DNA from: Deltaproteobacteria bacterium
GTDB lineage: Bacteria; Myxococcota_A; Polyangia; JAAYKL01
Direction of reading: 5' to 3'
NCBI GenBank assembly: GCA_030595125.1
Contig: JAUVDV010000005.1
Coordinates: forward strand, 1 to 64,000
Length of the DNA stretch: 64,000 nucleotides
Each line of letters starts with the position of its first letter. Positions within the stretch are counted from its first letter, which is position 1. Below, in pieces: positions 1-8,048 of the stretch. The notes below the pieces were generated by a model that was given only the letters and a program-made list of their open reading frames with translations, made no database searches and was not told where the DNA came from. The position numbers and the translations under genes are program-made.

Positions 1-80
1 TCACGAATAACCGAACGTTTCTCATCCACGATGCAGAAATTGCTCGACTTCTTTCCCAGATCCAATCCACAGTAATGCAT
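1..80 (-). CDS. IS110-family transposase, N-terminal fragment (runs off window)
   Basis: Only the first 26 codons lie in the window; the gene continues beyond base 1. The ATG is at base 80, preceded by an AGGGG ribosome-binding site about 8 bases upstream. The translation contains GLDLGKKSSNFCIVDEK, which fits the start of the DEDD (RuvC-like) domain of IS110 transposases; the Asp in GLDLG would be the first catalytic acidic residue. IS110 enzymes recombine a circular element into its target using a bridge RNA. The fragment is short, so the family call rests on this motif alone. Whether the rest of the element is intact cannot be seen. Confidence 0.7.
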   Translation of the reverse strand, partial: MHYCGLDLGKKSSNFCIVDEKRSVIR

Positions 81-219
81 GGTCGGTCCCCTTCTGTGCC
101 TTTTTGAGCACGTTTTGGTCTTGTAACCATGCGGCTATCACGATGTGGTAGCCCTCGAAAGGGGCCGGCCGCTTTATCCCATCAGACACATTTTTTCTCA
201 GGTGCCTTTTCGCGAACAT
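81..219 (-). ncRNA. Candidate IS110 left end with bridge-RNA gene
   Basis: This non-coding stretch lies directly upstream of the IS110 transposase start. In IS110-group elements the bridge RNA is made from that position (known for the family). A hairpin is visible at 133-153: arms of 9 bases around a 3-base loop, with one mismatch on the minus-strand RNA. A weaker 4-bp stem lies at 96-99/108-111. The element's outer boundary and the RNA ends cannot be fixed from one copy, so the coordinates are approximate. A 65-codon open frame across this region is treated as spurious. Confidence 0.3.
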
Positions 220-228
220 TGGTAGAAT
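220..228 (+). promoter_or_regulatory. Extended -10 promoter element (TGGTAGAAT)
   Basis: TGGTAGAAT ends 29 bases before the ATG of the following lipoprotein gene. The same TGNTAGAAT pattern sits 29-32 bases before three other lipoprotein genes in the window. It matches an extended sigma-70 -10 element (TGN plus a TATAAT-like hexamer). I see no good -35 hexamer, as is usual for extended -10 promoters. Confidence 0.5.
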
Positions 229-257
229 ATTCCAATGTGCGAGATGAGAGGTAGGGC

Positions 258-1475
258 ATGAGGTATTTAGTTCTTATCGGGCTGGCGACCGTGCTGGTTT
301 TCAGTGGGTGCTCGCACGTTTCGCCCATAGGAGACGGTGGGACGAACGATACCGACACGGATACGGACACGGACACCGATGCCGACACAGACATCGATAC
401 AGACCCGGTAGAGTGCAATCTGGGAGAGTATAGCGGCGATTTCGAGATCAATACACAATCGGATATCGCGAACCTCGCGGGATACACCTCGATCTCGGGA
501 AACCTTACAATCAACTGTCCGTCATGTACCGACTTGAGCGAGTTATTTTGTCTCACCTCGGTGGGCGGGGCCCTGGTTCTCAGAGGCAACGCCGCCCTCA
601 CTACGTTGGATGGTTTTGGCGCCCTAATCTTCGTTGGTGGGAGCTTGCAAATCGGGAGCGTTGTGTTCGAAGGAAATGACGATCTCACCAGTTTGGACGG
701 TTTGGGTTCCCTCACTTCGGTGGGTGGCCTGGAAGTACATGAAAATGCCGCCCTCACCAGTTTGGACGGTTTGGACGCCCTCACCTCGGCGGGCTGGTGC
801 CTGTACATTGTGGACAACGCCGCGCTCACCAGCCTGGACGGTCTGAGCGGCATCACCGGCTCGGTGGGAGGGTACTTTTCAATCTCCAGGAACGGAGCGC
901 TCACCAGCCTGGACGGCCTGAGCGGGATCACCTCGGTGGATGGGAGTTTGGTGGTTGAAGGCAACGATGCCCTCACCAACGTGGACGGGCTGAGTGGGAT
1001 CACCTCGGTGGACGGGAGCTTGGTGGTTGAAGGCAACGATGCCCTCACCAACGTGGACGGGCTGAATGGGATCACCTCGGTGGGGGGGGATTTACGGATT
1101 GCCAATAGTATGCTCACCAGCTTGGACGGCTTTGGCGCCCTCACTACGGTGGGTGGGGACATGAATATCAACGACAATGATGCCCTCACGAGCCTTGACG
1201 GCTTTGGCGCCCTCACCACGGTGGATAATGAAATGACGATTGAAAACAATGACGTCCTAACCAACCTTGACGGCCTTGGCGCCCTCACCTCGGTGGGTCC
1301 CCTCACTGGGACAGGGGATTCTTGGGGCGCTGATTTTCGTGTCGATTACAACGCCGTTCTTCCCGACTGTGAAGTGTGCGATCTTCTGGATCAGTTCATG
1401 AGTGGCTACATCGCAGAATATGTCCATGACAACCTCGACGATTCCTGTACGCCGGTTCCCGACAACTGTCCTTGA
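258..1475 (+). CDS. Surface lipoprotein with Asp-Thr linker and leucine-rich-like repeats
   Basis: A 405-residue exported lipoprotein of unknown function. The signal peptide ends in a lipobox (LVFSGC, lipid-carrying Cys18). An Asp-Thr linker follows at about residues 30-49. Residues 55-350 are tandem units of about 20-25 residues built on the theme [15 protein letters not shown]...I..N.A, resembling receptor-L/leucine-rich repeat domains. The C-terminus carries a paired-Cys tail (LPDCEVCDLLDQF, then CTPVP). Three paralogues are encoded at 21563, 50379 and 57641. The start is supported by an AGGTAGGGC ribosome-binding site and by the upstream TGGTAGAAT element. Two adjacent repeat units near 940-1080 are almost identical in DNA, which suggests recent duplication. 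The IS110 end lies just upstream. Binding or adhesion at the cell surface is inferred only from the repeat fold. Confidence 0.85.
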   Translation: MRYLVLIGLATVLVFSGCSHVSPIGDGGTNDTDTDTDTDTDADTDIDTDPVECNLGEYSGDFEINTQSDIANLAGYTSISGNLTINCPSCTDLSELFCLTSVGGALVLRGNAALTTLDGFGALIFVGGSLQIGSVVFEGNDDLTSLDGLGSLTSVGGLEVHENAALTSLDGLDALTSAGWCLYIVDNAALTSLDGLSGITGSVGGYFSISRNGALTSLDGLSGITSVDGSLVVEGNDALTNVDGLSGITSVDGSLVVEGNDALTNVDGLNGITSVGGDLRIANSMLTSLDGFGALTTVGGDMNINDNDALTSLDGFGALTTVDNEMTIENNDVLTNLDGLGALTSVGPLTGTGDSWGADFRVDYNAVLPDCEVCDLLDQFMSGYIAEYVHDNLDDSCTPVPDNCP

Positions 1476-1494
1476 ACTTTTAAAAAGAGGCTTT

Positions 1495-2646
1495 TCAGCA
1501 GCCGATGTAGCGGGAGATTACCATGCGCTGAATTTCGGAGGTGCCCTCGCCGATCTCGAGCAGCTTCTGATCGCGGAAGAAGCGCTCCACGTCGTACTCT
1601 TTCATGAGGCCGTAGCCGCCGTGGATCTGGACCGCTTCGGTGGCGACGTACTTGAAGATCTCCGAGCAGAACAGCTTGGACATCGCCGCGAGCTTCTGGA
1701 ACGGCTGTTTCTGCTCGCGCTGCCAGCAGGCCTTGTAGAGCATGTTGCGCGCCGCCTCGATCTGTGTGGCCATGTTGGCCAGCTTGAACGCGATCGCCTG
1801 ATTCTTGCAGATGGGCCTGCCGAATTGCTTGCGTTCCTGGGAGTATGCCAGGGCTTTCTCGTAGGCTCCCTGCGCTCCTCCCAGACCCATCGCGGCGATG
1901 GAGAGTCTTCCGCCGTCAAGGGTCTCGAGCATCTGATGGAAGCCCTCTCCCTGTTTGCCCAGCAGAGCGTTGCCCGGAACCCTCATGTCGTCGAAGAACA
2001 GCTCGGCTGTGTTGGATGAGCGCCACATCAGCTTGCCGTGCATCTCGTTGGCGGTAAGGCCGGGAGTCTTGGCGGGTACCAGGAAGCAGGAGTATTCCTT
2101 GCGCCCCTTGTCGTTCTTTCCGGTGACCGCCTGAACGACGGTGACCGAGGTGAGGGGATTTGCTGCGTTTGTGATGAAAATTTTGGAGCCGTTGATGATC
2201 CAGTCATCACCGTCCTTCACTGCGGTGGTCTTGGAGCCCCCGGCGTCCGAACCGGCGTCCGGCTCGGTGAGGCCGAAGCCCGCCAGTGTGTTACCCTCGC
2301 AGAGATCGGGCAGGTAATTTTTTTTCTGATCTTCGCTCCCGAAGTAGTAGATGGGTCCTATCCCCAGTGAGTTGCCCGCGGCGATCGTGGCCGCGTGGGA
2401 TCCGTCCACCCTGGCGATCTCCTCCACCGCGATGACATAGGCGATGTAACCCATCTCGGTTCCGCCGTACTCTTCGGAGACGAACATGCCAAAGAGCCCC
2501 AGCTCGCCCATCTTTTTGGTCAACTCTACGGAGAACTGCTCCTTTTCGTCGAGTTCCTGCGCAACGGGCGCGATCTCGTTTTGCGCAAAATCGCGGACCG
2601 TATCTCTCAAGATCTTCTGTTCCTCGGTCAGTTCAAAACTCAGCAC
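1495..2646 (-). CDS. Acyl-CoA dehydrogenase (short/medium-chain, butyryl-CoA dehydrogenase-like)
   Basis: A 383-residue flavoenzyme of normal family length that would oxidise acyl-CoA to the trans-2-enoyl-CoA, passing electrons to an electron-transfer flavoprotein. Family signatures are GFGLTEPDAGSDAGG (substrate/FAD region), the Arg-rich YSQERKQFGRPI segment and the C-terminal LEIGEGTSEIQRMVI, in which the Glu of GEGT is the expected catalytic base. The start is GTG, placed by AAAGGTAG about 8 bases upstream and by the conserved LTEEQKILRDTVRDF opening. It lies 15 bases downstream of the lipoprotein gene at 2662 on the same strand, so the two may be co-transcribed. The exact chain length of the substrate cannot be read from sequence. 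Confidence 0.93.
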   Translation of the reverse strand: MLSFELTEEQKILRDTVRDFAQNEIAPVAQELDEKEQFSVELTKKMGELGLFGMFVSEEYGGTEMGYIAYVIAVEEIARVDGSHAATIAAGNSLGIGPIYYFGSEDQKKNYLPDLCEGNTLAGFGLTEPDAGSDAGGSKTTAVKDGDDWIINGSKIFITNAANPLTSVTVVQAVTGKNDKGRKEYSCFLVPAKTPGLTANEMHGKLMWRSSNTAELFFDDMRVPGNALLGKQGEGFHQMLETLDGGRLSIAAMGLGGAQGAYEKALAYSQERKQFGRPICKNQAIAFKLANMATQIEAARNMLYKACWQREQKQPFQKLAAMSKLFCSEIFKYVATEAVQIHGGYGLMKEYDVERFFRDQKLLEIGEGTSEIQRMVISRYIGC

Positions 2647-2661
2647 AGTAAGCTACCTTTC

Positions 2662-4029
2662 CTATTTGGGTGCGCGTTCGGGACCCATTTTGTAGTCGAA
2701 TACATCGAGATAGAAAGTGTTTTTGTCGGGGACCTTGACCTCCAACCGAAACGGGCGCTCGAAACGCTGTCTCGGGAAGACCAGCTTCCCCGAAACGCTC
2801 GAGCCGGAGGCGATGGATTCCGATGTGTCGATCTGCCCCAGCGCCTTGGTAACCGGTTTTTGCCACTTGCCAGGAGAGGTTTCCATCCGTGTGGCGAATC
2901 CCTTGAGAGATCCCTCTTCTTCTCCCAAAAAGGCGACAGAGATATCCACGATGGCCAGAAACTGGTCCTCGCCCTTGTGCGCGTAACCGCCGAACTCCTT
3001 GGCGTGGGAAATTCCGGACACCTCCACCTTCCACTTATCGGAGGAGGCGTTCACCGGGAACGCAGCAGACGGACCCTTCGCGATATCTCCGGCCTGCGCT
3101 GTGGACGAGCGCTTCAGCCACTCGGTCTTGCCCGTCAGGCGGGTGACGAGAACCTTGCCCAGCTGGCTATAGAGCGCGTCGGCGGGCTCCTCGACGGTCT
3201 CCTTTTTCTGCTTCTTGAGAACGTTTATTTGCTGGCGCAGCGCCATTCCGATGACTTCTTCCCAGTGCAGGGCCTCGAACACGATCGGATAGTCATTGCG
3301 TCCCTTGTTGATTCCCCAGGTTGCCAACTCCACGAACGCCTTCGCCTCGTCCGGCATGACCTCGCAGAACGCCTCGCTCAGGGAGCGGGACTCCCAGTGG
3401 AAATTGCGTGACTCACCCTTGACCCAGGGGTCGGCTCCCCTTATTTCCCGCTCGAAGCGCGATACCGGCTTCGACCGTCCGTAGTAGCCGCCGTAACTTA
3501 CTTCTTTTACGTGGGCCTCGGCGAAACGATCCGCTCCGAAGCGAAGATACATCTCACCATCGAGCTTGGCCGCGTAGAGCATGTCCTCTCCCGTGTAGGT
3601 CATGGTTCCCTCTACGATCGCGCGTATTCCGGAGGAACTCTTGCGTTTTCCAGGGTCGTCGCCTCGCGCGCACGATCCGTCCACGTAAGAGTGAAGGATT
3701 TTGACCTCGAATGGAGAGCCGGCGATCTTTTGCTCCTTGGCCTTGAAATAGGCGGCACGACTGCGTTCCTCGTTGATGCATTCGCCGACACATCGTTTTT
3801 CGCAGTACGCGAGTATCCTGCATTCTTTTTCCGGATCTTCGTTCGATCCGGCTGTCGGGTTTGCCACGGTTTTTTGCAGGAGTGTCGCGGCCTTCTCGAC
3901 AAGTGTGGCCTTGCCCTTTTGAGCAGGCGCGCCGGTGGCGTCTGCCGGCGGGGTCGCATCGTCGTCGCCGCAGGCGGCGAGGAGAAGATTAATGGACAGG
4001 AACACAAGGCAAGGCAGTCTCTTAATCAT
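2662..4029 (-). CDS. Hypothetical lipoprotein with N-terminal Cys-rich segment
   Basis: A 455-residue protein I do not recognise. The ATG at 4029 is chosen over longer frames because it follows GGAGGTTCC and opens a clear lipoprotein signal (LLLAACGDDD). After a low-complexity Ala/Pro/Thr stretch there is a six-Cys cluster (CRILAYCEKRCVGECIN plus nearby Cys) that could form disulphides. The rest is a mixed soluble domain with charged helices in the middle and beta-rich sequence toward the end. It should be anchored on the periplasmic face of a membrane. It precedes the acyl-CoA dehydrogenase gene by 15 bases, but nothing links the two functionally. Confidence 0.75.
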   Translation of the reverse strand: MIKRLPCLVFLSINLLLAACGDDDATPPADATGAPAQKGKATLVEKAATLLQKTVANPTAGSNEDPEKECRILAYCEKRCVGECINEERSRAAYFKAKEQKIAGSPFEVKILHSYVDGSCARGDDPGKRKSSSGIRAIVEGTMTYTGEDMLYAAKLDGEMYLRFGADRFAEAHVKEVSYGGYYGRSKPVSRFEREIRGADPWVKGESRNFHWESRSLSEAFCEVMPDEAKAFVELATWGINKGRNDYPIVFEALHWEEVIGMALRQQINVLKKQKKETVEEPADALYSQLGKVLVTRLTGKTEWLKRSSTAQAGDIAKGPSAAFPVNASSDKWKVEVSGISHAKEFGGYAHKGEDQFLAIVDISVAFLGEEEGSLKGFATRMETSPGKWQKPVTKALGQIDTSESIASGSSVSGKLVFPRQRFERPFRLEVKVPDKNTFYLDVFDYKMGPERAPK

Positions 4030-4094
4030 GGGGAACCTCCTTGAACTTTTGCTCCTTTTAACCCAGGAGCATTGATGTCGTCCAGAGTGGACGT

Positions 4095-5051
4095 TCAACT
4101 GAGGGTTTTCTTTCCCACAGCGACGCTCAGCAGGTGATTTCCGGCGGGAACGATCCGATTGACGGAAACATCGTTGATCAGACCGTGATTCAGGAGTGTG
4201 CGGCATGGGCAGTGGACAGGAGCGCCGGCCGGATGTCCGCCGGACATGGGCTCGACGGAAAGGCAATATCGGCGTCTCTTTGCGTTGTCGAGAAGAACCC
4301 ACAGCCGATCTTCCGCGTCGCCCTCGGGGCCGAGGGTGCACCGGGCCAGTTCTTCCAGTTGCTCGTGTTCGTCAGTAACCTGCATCCGGAAAAGCAATGA
4401 ATCCAGCCCCGGTTCCGCCTCGATCACTGCGCGGTATCCGGGGAGATCGGCCACCGATGATTCGGGATCGGGAAAGGAGAGGACGCACACATGGGACAGG
4501 GCGAGCAGTGGATCGCCCGCCGGACGAGCCGGGTAGGGCAATAATCCACCCGATCCGTTGGGAGAGTATGTGATCAGCAGATCGCACTCGTTGTGTATCG
4601 CTTTGACTTGTTCGGAATCCAGTTCGAGGCCCTCGGCCGGGCGGTTGTACGAAACCACGTCGACCAGAACACCGTGCTCCGCCCCCGATCTGGTCAGATT
4701 GCCTCGCAGCAGGGAGCCCAGTCCGCGAGAAGGGGTGGCGAAGGAAGCGTGGATGAAAGACGCCCCCCTGAAACGCTTGCCGAGGGTGTCTATGATCGGC
4801 AGGGCCGCACGGGCGCCGTCGCCTCCGCCCTGCCTGTCCATGAAGAGGACCACGGGTTTGTCGGGTAGACGGCGTCGCTCCAGGTGGGCTTTGAGGGCTT
4901 CCAGGAGGAGCCTGGCCGGAACGAAACGGTCAAAGGGATCGGCTCCGCGAAGGAGTTGTCGGGCGATTCGCTGTTTCTCGGTGCAACTGGAGGGCACATT
5001 TTGTAGAGCGTTGGACAGGAGCCTGGCCGTCAGGGTGGCCGGATCGGTCAT
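4095..5051 (-). CDS. Hypothetical protein, translationally coupled to the upstream gene
   Basis: A 318-residue cytoplasmic protein without a recognised domain. Its ATG overlaps the TGA of the gene at 5048 in an ATGA junction, which fixes the start and implies coupled translation and related function. The middle holds a Rossmann-like run (KPVVLFMDRQGGGDGARAAL, then a glycine-rich LLITYSPNGSGGLLPYP), suggesting a nucleotide- or phosphate-binding alpha/beta core. That is inference from the pattern only. Four Cys occur near the end (CPCR and single Cys). There is no signal peptide or membrane segment. Confidence 0.7.
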   Translation of the reverse strand: MTDPATLTARLLSNALQNVPSSCTEKQRIARQLLRGADPFDRFVPARLLLEALKAHLERRRLPDKPVVLFMDRQGGGDGARAALPIIDTLGKRFRGASFIHASFATPSRGLGSLLRGNLTRSGAEHGVLVDVVSYNRPAEGLELDSEQVKAIHNECDLLITYSPNGSGGLLPYPARPAGDPLLALSHVCVLSFPDPESSVADLPGYRAVIEAEPGLDSLLFRMQVTDEHEQLEELARCTLGPEGDAEDRLWVLLDNAKRRRYCLSVEPMSGGHPAGAPVHCPCRTLLNHGLINDVSVNRIVPAGNHLLSVAVGKKTLS

Positions 5052-6001
5052 ACAGTGAGCTTCTTGGTCCAGAGAATCTGATCTACCGGCCCCTCCTTGG
5101 TCATCAGCTGACGATGCATCCAGCCACTGTTGCGAAAGCCGGCGCTGAAGAAAAGAGCGTTGGTCTCCAGGTCGTCCGCTCTGACGAGCGAGAATATCGC
5201 AACGGCGCCGATGACCTCGAGCCAGTCGACAAACGAATTCAGGCCGTGCCGGGCTATGGCGAGATCGGCCTTTGTTTTGGGCTTGAAAAACAGGTCCATC
5301 TTGGCGTTTCCGAAGCACCCCTGATACTCGGCGCCGAAGAGGTTGAGTTGCTTTGTGCGACGGTTGCTGCAGATAAAGAAATGGCTGTCCGTTTCCCTGC
5401 TGAACTGGGGGAACACCGGATCTTCGATGACCTGGCTGAAGGACGTTTTCTTGGTCTCCTTGCCGCCCGCCGTCTTTGCGCCCTTGGTCTTCTTGGTCGT
5501 CGCAGCCTTTTTTGCCAGGCGCGCAAACTCGGTCTTGAGGAGACCAGAAATCTCCTCTGCTGCAACGTGCTCGGCCCTGAGTCCGGAGGCCTTGAGATCG
5601 GTCAGTTCATCGCCCAGAATCTTTGCATCGTTGAGGATGTTCTTTCTTTCCGGCTGATCCTCGATTTCGCGAATTCCCTCCCAATCATCGTCATAGATCC
5701 GTGCCATGATGTAGGCGTCGGACCTCTTGTAATAGCCGGGAATCGTTCCTTCCCTGTGGTAACCAACACGGCTCCAGCCGCTCATGTCGTCGCGTTCGAT
5801 GAGCGTGAAGATCTTGCGCATTCCATCGGACAGGAGGACCCGCTCCAGGTAATTGTGCTTCAGCTGGAAATTGCCACCGCGAAAGTCGATAACCCTGATC
5901 GACTTGTTCGTCTGGTTGATCAGCAGGCTGCAGAATATGTCGTTGTTGCGAACCATTCGCTGTGACAACTGGTTAGTATTGTTCTTTTTTCGTTCAGCCA
6001 T
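5048..6001 (-). CDS. Probable GNAT-like acetyltransferase, distantly AblB-like
   Basis: A 317-residue protein. The ATG at 6001 follows AAAGGAGG with good spacing. The segment GYHREGTIPGYYKRSDAYIM resembles the conserved region of beta-lysine N-acetyltransferase (AblB: Gly-Phe/Tyr, acidic, IPG-Phe/Tyr, then an aromatic-acidic run), and the C-terminal NSGWMHRQL...QILWTKKL fits the end of that family. Between them (about residues 150-200) lies a Lys/Thr-rich insertion (KKAATTKKTKGAKTAGGKE) not expected in AblB. No lysine 2,3-aminomutase gene (ablA) is in the window, so a role in beta-lysine osmolyte synthesis is unproven. It is coupled by ATGA to the unknown gene at 4095. Confidence 0.5.
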   Translation of the reverse strand: MAERKKNNTNQLSQRMVRNNDIFCSLLINQTNKSIRVIDFRGGNFQLKHNYLERVLLSDGMRKIFTLIERDDMSGWSRVGYHREGTIPGYYKRSDAYIMARIYDDDWEGIREIEDQPERKNILNDAKILGDELTDLKASGLRAEHVAAEEISGLLKTEFARLAKKAATTKKTKGAKTAGGKETKKTSFSQVIEDPVFPQFSRETDSHFFICSNRRTKQLNLFGAEYQGCFGNAKMDLFFKPKTKADLAIARHGLNSFVDWLEVIGAVAIFSLVRADDLETNALFFSAGFRNSGWMHRQLMTKEGPVDQILWTKKLTV

Positions 6002-6095
6002 CGACAAAAACCCTCCTTTGAGGAGTTTGAAAGGGCGGCATACTACCATCCAGGAAATCTTGATTCAACGTCCGTGAGAAAATCCTTTTAAAAAT

Positions 6096-8048
6096 TTACT
6101 TTTTGTCGCCATGCAATGCGAGCATGTCTTCCACGAGGGCAATCAGCTCCGTTTTCATGCGGGAAGCGCCGACTTTTCTTCCGTTCACGAATAACGAGGG
6201 TGTTCCGGTGAGTTTGAGAGATCGTGCGAGCTTCCGGTTTTTCCTGACGCTATTCGCATGTAATTCCTGATCGAGGGCAATTCGCATCTTGTCGGCATCC
6301 AGCCCGGCTGTGCCGGCCAGGTTAATCAGGTTCTCATGCGACAGATTTTCCCGGTTGTCCATCAGAACCCCGTGAAAATCCCAGAAATGTCCCTGCTCGG
6401 CCGCTTCGACCGCCGCCTGTGCCGCGACGAAAGCGTGTTCGTGGCCCGCCAAAGGATAGTGGATCCAGGCGATCCTCACGCGGTCCGCGTAGCGCTCACG
6501 AATCTTTTCGAGTAAAGCGCCGGCCCGGGCGCAAGCTCCGCATTGATAGTCACCGAACTCCACCACGGTGACCGGGGCATCCGATGGCCCGAGCATTGGT
6601 GTGTCGTCCGCTAGGTCGAGGTCGTACACCCGGTGCTTCCCGTCGCTCACGATCTCCGGGTCGTAAATGGCGGAGCCGAGTTCCTGGTATACCGGCTTGG
6701 TGGCACCCTTTTCTATGAGCCGGGTATACAGGTCACCGGGACCGCCGTCCGAGGGACTCAGTTGCGACGCGTGCCGGATCCGGGGAAGGGAAAGGGCTAC
6801 CAGCTGGTCAAAGGAGCGGGAGCCCCTCTCCATGATTCCATTGAAGAAGAAGTACGGTGTTCCCTTGAGATCCAGGGAGGCGGCCAGCTTTCTGTCGCGT
6901 TCGATTTGCGCCTGGTGACGTCCATCGGCCAGAGCAGCCTCAAGAGCGTTCATGTCCAATTTTGCGATTCTTGCGGCGTCGAGAATCTTTTCCCTGTCGA
7001 GACCGTCCCAGTCTTCGAAGACCGCCTTGCAATACTCCCAGAAGAGACCCTGCGACTGTGCCTCCAGTGACGCCTGTGCCGCGATATCCGCGTTGGGATG
7101 GGAGGATTGGGGGAAATGTTTGATGACCATGCGCACATCCGGAGCCAATTCTGCGACCAATCTCACGATGGCGCGGTAGTTGCGCGCGCAAAAAGGGCTT
7201 TCGAAATCAATGAAGGCGACCACAGTCAGCGGTGCATCGGAGGGTCCGATGACCGGGTCGTCCGGCGAGACCGGGATCCGGTATCGGGTGTCAGGATCGA
7301 GTAGCTTGCGGCTCAGGTTTTGAGTTCTGGGAAGGTGTTTCTTCGCGCCCAGGATGAGCGTTTCGTAGACGTCTTTCTTCGCCTTGCCATCGGCTACCAG
7401 CGCTCTCGCTAGCCGAATTTCGTCGTCTACCAGGGAGTAGGCATCCTCGGGGAATCGTATGGGGTCAAGTGGCCTTCCGTTGATGAAATTGAACGGGGCG
7501 TTGTCGACGCCTATCTCCAGGGCCGCCTGCCGATCCGCTGCCGCCTGCTCCATCAACCGTGGGTCGTCCATGTCCTTCAAGAGCCTGCCTGTGTCGCAAC
7601 CAGCCTTTTTTGCGGCCGCGAGCAGATCGGGCTCCCGGATCTCCGTGCGCTCGAACAGCGCGTCGTGAAACTCCCAGAACCTGCCCTGGCGATGGGCGGC
7701 GCGGGCCGCAGCCTCAGCTCTGCTGGCGTCCGGGTGCTTGGGGAGGGGGTTCGCTCGATAGACGATCCTCACCGCGTCTCCGAACTTCTTCGCGATCTTT
7801 CTCAGGGAACGGGCGTTTCGAGATCCTTTTGCTGCCTGAAAATCCGAGAAGCAGACTACGGTTACCTCGGCGTCCCTTGGACCGATGGAGGGCGCGCCGG
7901 TCGGAGCGTCAACGGCATATCGCTTCGGAGCCGGACCCTCCTTCGTGGCGGATGATTTCGACGGTTCCTTTTCTGAGCCGCAGGCGGCGAGCAGCGCCAT
8001 GAGTCCGGTGACGATCAGTGCCCGTGCAGCTGATGAGTCGATCTTCAT
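6096..8048 (-). CDS. Lipoprotein with three tandem DsbA-like thioredoxin domains
   Basis: A 650-residue exported lipoprotein (lipobox LLAAC, Cys23). Three DsbA-type thioredoxin modules follow at about residues 45-200, 250-420 and 480-645, each with the family's PVTVV.F.D(F/Y) strand and a downstream Pro-containing loop (NAPFNFING, GTPYFFFNG, GTPSLFVNG). The redox site differs: module 3 has an intact CGAC (Cys503/Cys506), module 2 keeps only the second Cys (SPFC, Cys287), and module 1 has none (AAKG). The protein should therefore have one dithiol-active domain and two that may bind substrate or dimerise. Its ATG overlaps the miaA stop (ATGA), so it is translated as the last gene of a mutL-miaA-dsbA-like unit. 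Confidence 0.88.
   Translation of the reverse strand: MKIDSSAARALIVTGLMALLAACGSEKEPSKSSATKEGPAPKRYAVDAPTGAPSIGPRDAEVTVVCFSDFQAAKGSRNARSLRKIAKKFGDAVRIVYRANPLPKHPDASRAEAAARAAHRQGRFWEFHDALFERTEIREPDLLAAAKKAGCDTGRLLKDMDDPRLMEQAAADRQAALEIGVDNAPFNFINGRPLDPIRFPEDAYSLVDDEIRLARALVADGKAKKDVYETLILGAKKHLPRTQNLSRKLLDPDTRYRIPVSPDDPVIGPSDAPLTVVAFIDFESPFCARNYRAIVRLVAELAPDVRMVIKHFPQSSHPNADIAAQASLEAQSQGLFWEYCKAVFEDWDGLDREKILDAARIAKLDMNALEAALADGRHQAQIERDRKLAASLDLKGTPYFFFNGIMERGSRSFDQLVALSLPRIRHASQLSPSDGGPGDLYTRLIEKGATKPVYQELGSAIYDPEIVSDGKHRVYDLDLADDTPMLGPSDAPVTVVEFGDYQCGACARAGALLEKIRERYADRVRIAWIHYPLAGHEHAFVAAQAAVEAAEQGHFWDFHGVLMDNRENLSHENLINLAGTAGLDADKMRIALDQELHANSVRKNRKLARSLKLTGTPSLFVNGRKVGASRMKTELIALVEDMLALHGDKK

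Noticed and set aside
182-1306. Long minus-strand ORF (374 codons) rich in Ser-Val and Pro-Ser repeats
   Set aside because: It lies antisense to the repeat lipoprotein gene; the Ser-Val runs are the reverse reading of the Asp-Thr hexamers. No start site or recognisable domain. The same applies to the antisense frames over the other D/T lipoproteins.
1476-1494. Bidirectional terminator between the lipoprotein and acyl-CoA dehydrogenase genes
   Set aside because: A small AAAAG/CTTTT palindrome is present, but the stem is A/T only and too weak to call.
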